This document shows, in pieces, positions 59,070 to 64,000 of a DNA stretch of 64,000 nt. A model generated the notes under the pieces. The model had not been told where the DNA came from. It did not search any database and was given only the letters and a program-made list of their open reading frames with translations. Position numbers and translations under genes: made by a program. Origin of the DNA: Ceratodon purpureus (Eukaryota; Streptophyta; Bryopsida; Pseudoditrichales; Ditrichaceae); NCBI GenBank assembly GCA_014871385.1, contig CM026426.1:105931281-105995280 (forward strand), given 5' to 3'. Position 1 is the stretch's first letter. Each line of letters opens with the position of its first letter.

Positions 59070-59219
59070 GGGGGTCAACCTGAACAAGATATGCTGACCT
59101 TCTCCGAAATGCTCAACCCAGCGGGAGTTAAAATAAACGTTGTGTATCAGGATTGGCTTCAAGATTGCCTGAAGGAAAAGAAGGTCCTACCTGTGGCTGG
59201 ATACTGGGCCATCAATTGA

Positions 59220-60293
59220 AGATCCTCAGTATTGAGTTCCGTTGGATGTAGGAAGTTGTTTGAGGAATCACTGGTTTCCTCTGTCTACGCAGGACGAGTT
59301 GAGCTGGATTCCCATAGCCAAGTACCGGCGTGTTGCAGGTCAGGAAAAGTCTCACCTGAAACCTGTAAATATAGGTCGGAGCACTGTATGATCTATGTGT
59401 TTAATCAATACGTGAGGAATTTCGTCGAATTGTTACCTCTCTCTGCATCACACAATTCGAGTACCATGGTCAAGCAGTGCTTAGGCGGAACCTTAGAGTA
59501 TAAGACGCGTTTCTTATTATCTTCATAAAAATCTGCTACCTATGTTATGGTGTTTAGAGAAGCAATCATGTTTTGGAGCGTAGAGAAGGGGATACTAAAT
59601 TAGCGAATTATTACAGAAGGGGATACAAATTATAAAAAATCATATTAGACTCTGCCGTTTACCCTGATGTCACAGAGTATGAGTATTGGTCGATTATCGA
59701 CTCCTTCATGACAAGCTCTCTAATAGTATCACTTACACGACACCTACTGTTTCTCTCGTCTTCAGGGATGATGGTATTTGAACACCAAGACATATTACAA
59801 CTCTATGACAGATTGTTCTGATGTCATCTGCTGAACGAATCCACGTTTTCAATGAGCTTTATATAGCAGGGAAGCTGGTTGCGGAGATATTGTTAAATTA
59901 ACATTGAATGTAGTCACCGAATATTCTATGAAGCCCTTGCAATTGGAAGTCGCATATTCTGGAAACTGGTAAGTTAACCTAAACCTGTAACTCATTCTAT
60001 AAGGTTGTTGGACTCCGTTTTTTTTTTTTTCCTCCTGCTACCACGTATACATTTTTATTATCATCTCTGATGAAAGCAAGTTCAAGCAAACGTGATGTCA
60101 TTTACATACTATCGGCTTCTATCGATTAGGCTCATGTAAATTACTGCATGGCCGGAGTGGTGGATTTCTCTGTGATATTTAAACGTCAATGGATTAATGC
60201 GATTGCACGTTCATGTCTCCGGGTAATCTAAATATTCGCAGGGACATTTAACAGAAACTGAAAAGTGACGGGAAGCTGTGAGAGTAGTCAGAA
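59220..60293. other. Spacer between the BRCT gene and TNP2, no gene seen
   Basis: AT-rich with a T-run at about 60019. No supported frame. It should contain the promoter of the TNP2 gene. Confidence 0.45.
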
Positions 60294-62107
60294 ATGAGGA
60301 GACGCCGTTTGGTTCCCGCTTACCATATCGAGCGATCCATATCCATCCGATTAGGATTGGTAGAATACCCTTGTGCATGTGCGCGGTGTCGAGGAGGCAG
60401 GATCCGAAAACCGACAACTATTGGGAGGCATCACAGACTGTATGGACGGGACCCGTACCTTTCCCACCCTATTCTGGTACGTACAATTCTTTTAGATTAA
60501 TCTCAATACTGACTATGCTCATGGGCACAGCTAGGGCTACCGTCATGTATTTTCTTATACTCCATAACTTGATCACAGTTTAACGCACTCATGATTTAAC
60601 GCAAATGCACCATTCAATTAATTAAGGAGCCAACCTCTTTCTTATGCAGACTGTAGACGGCCGTAATTTACGAGGACCTGTGCAAGAGACCGAGCAGGGT
60701 GAAGAATTCTATCACCGGGAGCGAGGGAGGAGTGGATCACCTGGATATGCTTGGCCTAATGTTGAAGGAGTCGATTACCAGAGAATGATGTATAACGCAT
60801 TCGGTCGGGCAGACAGTCTACATAGAGAGGCTACGGACAATGCTCAGAACTTTGAAGCATGGGATGAAATGGAGGTTCAAGAGGGAGACGAAGTAGATTA
60901 CGAAAATCTAATTCGAGAGTCGATAGATCCTGTATTCCCCGGGTGTCACGAAAATAGGATCCAATGTGGAATAGTCTTAATGAGTTTAGCATCAGTCTAT
61001 GGCGTTTCGGATGCCTTTCTATCAGCATTACTGACATATTTGGCCGGGAGCTTGTTACCAAGGACAAACATTCTTCCCCGTACAGCCTACGAATTGAAAA
61101 CTCTGATTCGGAAGATGGGCCTTCAACATGAAAGAATTCACAGCTGTCCAGATGGACATGTCCTTTACGAAGGTCCAGAGAATGGTCAACTACAGAACTG
61201 CCCAACATGCCAGCGCTCGCGATACATTGCGGGTTCGTCAACAGTACCTGCAGCAGTTACAAGGTACTTTCCATTAGTACCGAAGCTTATTCGCATTTAT
61301 AGATGCCCTAAATTAGCTTCACTTCTGGAGTATCATGCGAGTTCGTTATTCGATGGGAAAAACATGACTTCTGTTGCGCACAGTTTCGAGTGGCGAGAAA
61401 TCACCCGCATGTATCCTGAGTTTGCCAATCTATCAACACATCTGAGGTTAGCCTTGGTAGCAGACGGTGTCTGCCCCCACAGCCATCAGAATTCGAGGCA
61501 CTCCACTTGGATCGTCTTGGTGGCCGTATACAACTTACCTGGTTGGCTAGCGACCAAGAATTTTTTTGTGAACTTATCTTTGCTAATTCCTGGTCCACGC
61601 GCACCGACTTCAGAAACCTTCGACATATACCTCAGGCCCTTAGTTGTTGATTTGCTAAGACTTTGGCAGGGCGTTCCGGCGATGAACATGTCAAGGCCCA
61701 TTGGGGATCGGAATTTTACTCTAAGAGCAATGCTCATTTGGACTGTCAGTGACTTCCCTACGTTAGGACTGGTGTCAGGACAAGTCGTGAAGGGGTATTT
61801 GGCTTGCCCCATATGTGGAGCAGACACCGAGGCTGAACATTCACGATACCTCTGTAAGATGGTATACCTTGGCCACCGACGGTTTCTTCCACCGAATCAC
61901 AGGTTCCGTCCCTTGATGACCTTATTTAATGGAGAGATAGAGGTCAGACCCCCTCCACAACGACGACCTGGATCACAAATTCTAGCGGAGGGACGGGCAA
62001 GATCTGAATGGCTACGGAACGGTGGTCATGAAGATTCTCCTGGAGACCCAGTGAAGCAGCACGGCGTCAAAAGAGCAAGTATACTGTACGCACTCCCTTA
62101 CTGGAAG
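60294..62107 (+). CDS. CACTA TNP2-type transposase, first two exons
   Basis: Exon 1 (60294-60476) starts MRRRRLVPAYHIERSIS and holds the transposase-associated cysteine pattern YPCACARCRGG, ending at CTG|GTACG. Exon 2 (60650-62107), in phase, carries the transposase_21 core: SCPDGHVLYEG, NCPTCQRSRY, LALVADGVCPHS, WTVSDFPTLGLVSG and YLACPICG, ending LPYWK|GTATG at the position where plant TNP2 genes have an intron. No stop or frame change is seen, unlike the copy at 9.3 kb. The next exon (RHxLDxMHIEKNV) does not follow within 1.9 kb. Instead another gene lies there, so the transposase is interrupted or truncated. Confidence 0.88.
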
Positions 62108-62640
62108 GTATGCTGTTTATCTATCTTAAATTGTTGATTTAAAAATATCCATTACCGAATGCTCTGTTCTGTACTTTAAATTATGCCATGCTAGTTTTTA
62201 GTGCTTCTAAATTAGCTTCATGTACGAGTTTACTTCATTATTTATGAGTTTTATTATGTTAGTCATGCTGAAACCAATAAATAGATTTGGAAATTGTAAC
62301 CGTGTCAGTTTAATAGGTTCATTTGTAGAATGAAGATGAGTTCCCCTCTTTTTTATATATGTCGAAATACACAATGCTCGCGGGTTATGTTACTGTTTGC
62401 TGAGGTATGCTGTTTATCTCTCTGAAGAAGTCATTTAAAAATATCCATTACCGAATGCTCTGTTCTGTACTTTAAATTATGCCATGCTGGTTTTTATTGC
62501 TTCTAAATTAGCTTCATGTACGAGTTTACTTCATTATTTATGAGTTTTATTATGTTAATTCTACTTCATTTACTTAAGAGCTAGAGAGCTTTGAGTGTGG
62601 ATACAATGTGTCACTAACATTTCTATGTTGTGTCGCAGCC
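62108..62640. repeat. Tandem duplication in the TNP2 intron
   Basis: The segment starting ggtatgctgtttatct at 62106 recurs at 62404, with about 160 bp of close similarity (aaaatatccattaccgaatg, catgtacgagtttacttcat). The offset is about 298 bp. The duplicated piece includes the splice donor. Confidence 0.8.
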
Positions 62641-64000
62641 ATGGCTGCTGGCAGCAAGGACGACGGTGTCCTCACGCAGTGGGACCTCCCTTTTGACCTC
62701 AAGTCTCTACCGCAGGATGTGGCGGACCAGCTTGTGGTGATTGCGCCCTTTCTTCTTGGTAGGAAGAGCGCAAACTACGACATCGATTTCTTCCATCGTA
62801 CACTTGGCCTCTGCGGAACCGGGATATCATTCACCGAGCTCAGCAGTGACAAGGTATGTAAGAAATCCTTGTTCATAGAGAGATGGCCGGAACGACATGG
62901 AGGGCGCCACCACATTGATGACTGCACTGACAACCAGGCTATCGAGGCTTACACACTCCAGCATGCGAAGGTGTATGGAGGTGAAGGCCCTGACAACGGG
63001 ACCTTTGGTACCTCCTTCCTTCGAGGCTGTCACTTGACCTTCGAGTTGGGCAAAGACGTCAACGAGGCAGAGAAAGCTGCGACCTTGCAGATAGCACGTG
63101 AGAAGGGGGCTGCCCAAAACCGGATGAAGCTCACACCCCCAGCCTTGAGAGAGCAGATCGAGGCCCTCATCGACATGCTCGCTGGCCACATCGATGACAG
63201 ACCCTCTGCTCGCAACACATCCCTGGCCATTGAGAGAGTCGGCATTCAACCTAGCCAGGGCGTCCTTGTTACGGGGAGCAGCAGCAAGGGAGGGCCTGCA
63301 GCAGAGGGAGCTCGGGGTCGCACTCAAAGCCAGCTCAGGGCGAAGGCGGCCGTGATCACTGAGGAGGAGAGCGTGCCCAAGTCTTCACTCGCTGGCAGCA
63401 AGGATGAAGACCGACCCAACACGGATCCGAAGGCGAAGCTGGACCACGCGAGGGCCAAGAAGGTGAGAGCTTAGGCCGACCTTACGAAGAAGGAGGCTCA
63501 GAGGGAGTTATTTCTTGGAGATATCAAGAACCAGAATGACCTTTTTGAAGGAGAAGGAGGATGAGGAGGGCCGGTTCTATGAGGAGATTGCTGCCCACCG
63601 TGCTGCCAGCAAGATAGCCGCGGCCGCTGGCAACACGGCGGAGAAGAAGCGATTGGATGCTCTGGCCCGTCTAGGTGGTGATCAGATGGCCAATGCGAGC
63701 AAGGCTGTCGAAGAAGCCCAGCTTTGCATTGACAACAAGGAGAAGCAAATGGATGCATTGATGGGGGACATAGAGAGGTGCAAGGCCGAGATTGGTGCTC
63801 TTAGCGTGGAGATCATGACCCTGGAGCTGGCAGCGGCATTCATTCGCCCGAAGAGTGTGCTCCCACACCTGCCATCCGAGTTTCGAGCCCTCCCCAATCA
63901 GGTTTCCGACCCTTGCCCCTTCTGTGCGCGGTACTTTGTTGACGCTGCTTGTGTACCCTTGAACTGCGGCTGCTTGGCACACCCACATTGCATGTTTGAG
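62641..64000 (+). pseudogene. Coiled-coil protein with RING-like cysteine cluster, runs off the window
   Basis: After a strong acceptor (gtcgcag) the ATG at 62641 begins MAAGSKDDGVLTQWDLPFD. A globular N-terminal region (to about residue 110) is followed by a helical, Ala/Lys/Glu-rich part. A TAG stands at 63472. Coding resumes in the same frame (ADLTKKEAQRELFLGDIK) and then, after a frame change near 63545, continues as coiled coil (KQMDALMGDIERCKAEIG) to DPCPFCARYFVDAACVPLNC followed by GCLAHPHC, a Cys/His pattern like a RING or related zinc finger. The end lies outside the window. A coiled coil plus zinc cluster suggests a ubiquitin-ligase-like or transposon accessory protein, inferred only. 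Confidence 0.5.

Larger units (their letters stand above)
49115..59219 (+). pseudogene. BRCT-domain gene, last exon split by a Gypsy element
   Basis: Exons 49115-49491, 49631-49795 and from 49919 have GT-AG borders in exact phase. The third exon is cut after nine bases by the LTR element (target GGGGG) and resumes at 59075, ending at TGA 59217-59219. The protein would be 231 residues. After a basic patch (RPPRRKRKRR) and a helix (LQELDDLEKAVKEEH), a single BRCT domain follows: FTGVRILLN, RLLLSAEFVGA, DRVTHIIVF and VYQDWLQDCLKEKK with the conserved W..DC. BRCT domains bind phosphopeptides or partners in DNA repair. VTHIIVF plus the C-terminal position recall DNA ligase IV, but no ligase part is present, so this is a separate small gene or a captured 3' fragment. 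Confidence 0.75.
43763..62107 (+). mobile_element. CACTA (En/Spm) element, left end to last TNP2 exon seen
   Basis: The left terminus reads CACTACAAGGGAAACGCAC, very close to the classical plant CACTACAAGAAA end. It is followed by GGACT/AGTCC-rich subterminal sequence to about 43980. Inside are a TNP1-like gene (minus, 45.2-48.0 kb) and TNP2 exons (plus, 60.3-62.1 kb), the two proteins that define the superfamily. A 9.1-kb Gypsy element is nested at 49928-59069. The right end is not seen and may lie beyond the window. That all parts belong to one element is inferred from order and the absence of another boundary. Confidence 0.6.

Noticed and set aside
1-64000. CRISPR arrays or bacterial operons
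   Set aside because: No regularly spaced direct repeats with unique spacers; spliced genes and plant transposons show the DNA is nuclear eukaryotic.

Overview
The window is nuclear DNA of a streptophyte. A member of the bryophyte, charophyte or other non-flowering grade is more likely than a flowering plant, but the sequence does not settle this. The evidence is short GT-AG introns, a plant-type (chloroplast monofunctional) aspartokinase fragment, plant B3 domains, plant CACTA (TNP2, TNP1) proteins and a Tat/Athila-like Gypsy element. The window is mostly nested transposable elements with broken or captured pieces of host genes between them. Few intact host genes can be supported.

Layout. 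0.05-0.36 kb: a possible exon. 0.47-1.86 kb: pyrimidine-rich tandem array, then non-coding repeats to 3.8 kb. 3.8-5.6 kb: a gag-only LTR-element fossil (minus strand). 6.5-7.2 kb: an F-box-like ORF (minus). 9.3-14.0 kb: a decayed CACTA TNP2 transposase gene with its DUF4218- and DUF4216-like parts. 14.9-16.2 kb: five exons of an aspartokinase regulatory (ACT) region with introns kept, a captured or relict pseudogene. 16.36 kb: a CACTA-like terminus with subterminal repeats. 16.6-19.0 kb: a B3-domain gene. 20.9 kb: a foldback element. 22.8-24.2 kb: coiled-coil pseudogene. 27.1-28.5 kb: an ORF split by two MITEs that form a nearly perfect 544-bp palindrome.

30.67-36.82 kb: a 6.1-kb piggyBac element with TTAA target duplications, terminal inverted repeats and all three catalytic aspartates, itself carrying a SINE-like insert, a foldback and a minisatellite. 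37.9-43.2 kb (minus): multi-exon genes that include an amino-methyltransferase-like protein with a changed catalytic motif and an ORF with RNA polymerase II CTD-like heptads. From 43.76 kb: the left end of a second CACTA element, with a TNP1-like gene (minus, 45.2-48.0 kb) and TNP2 exons (plus, 60.3-62.1 kb). Between these lies a BRCT-domain gene whose last exon is split by a young, whole-looking Gypsy element (49.93-59.07 kb, identical 668-bp LTRs as read, GGGGG target duplication). The window ends in a coiled-coil gene with a RING-like cysteine cluster, sitting where the next TNP2 exon is expected.

The elements record insertion order: Gypsy into a BRCT gene, piggyBac into a small ORF, MITEs into an ORF, SINE and foldback into piggyBac. 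Exon boundaries were read by eye from GT/AG sites and frame continuity. Family calls rest on motif recognition, not on database searches.
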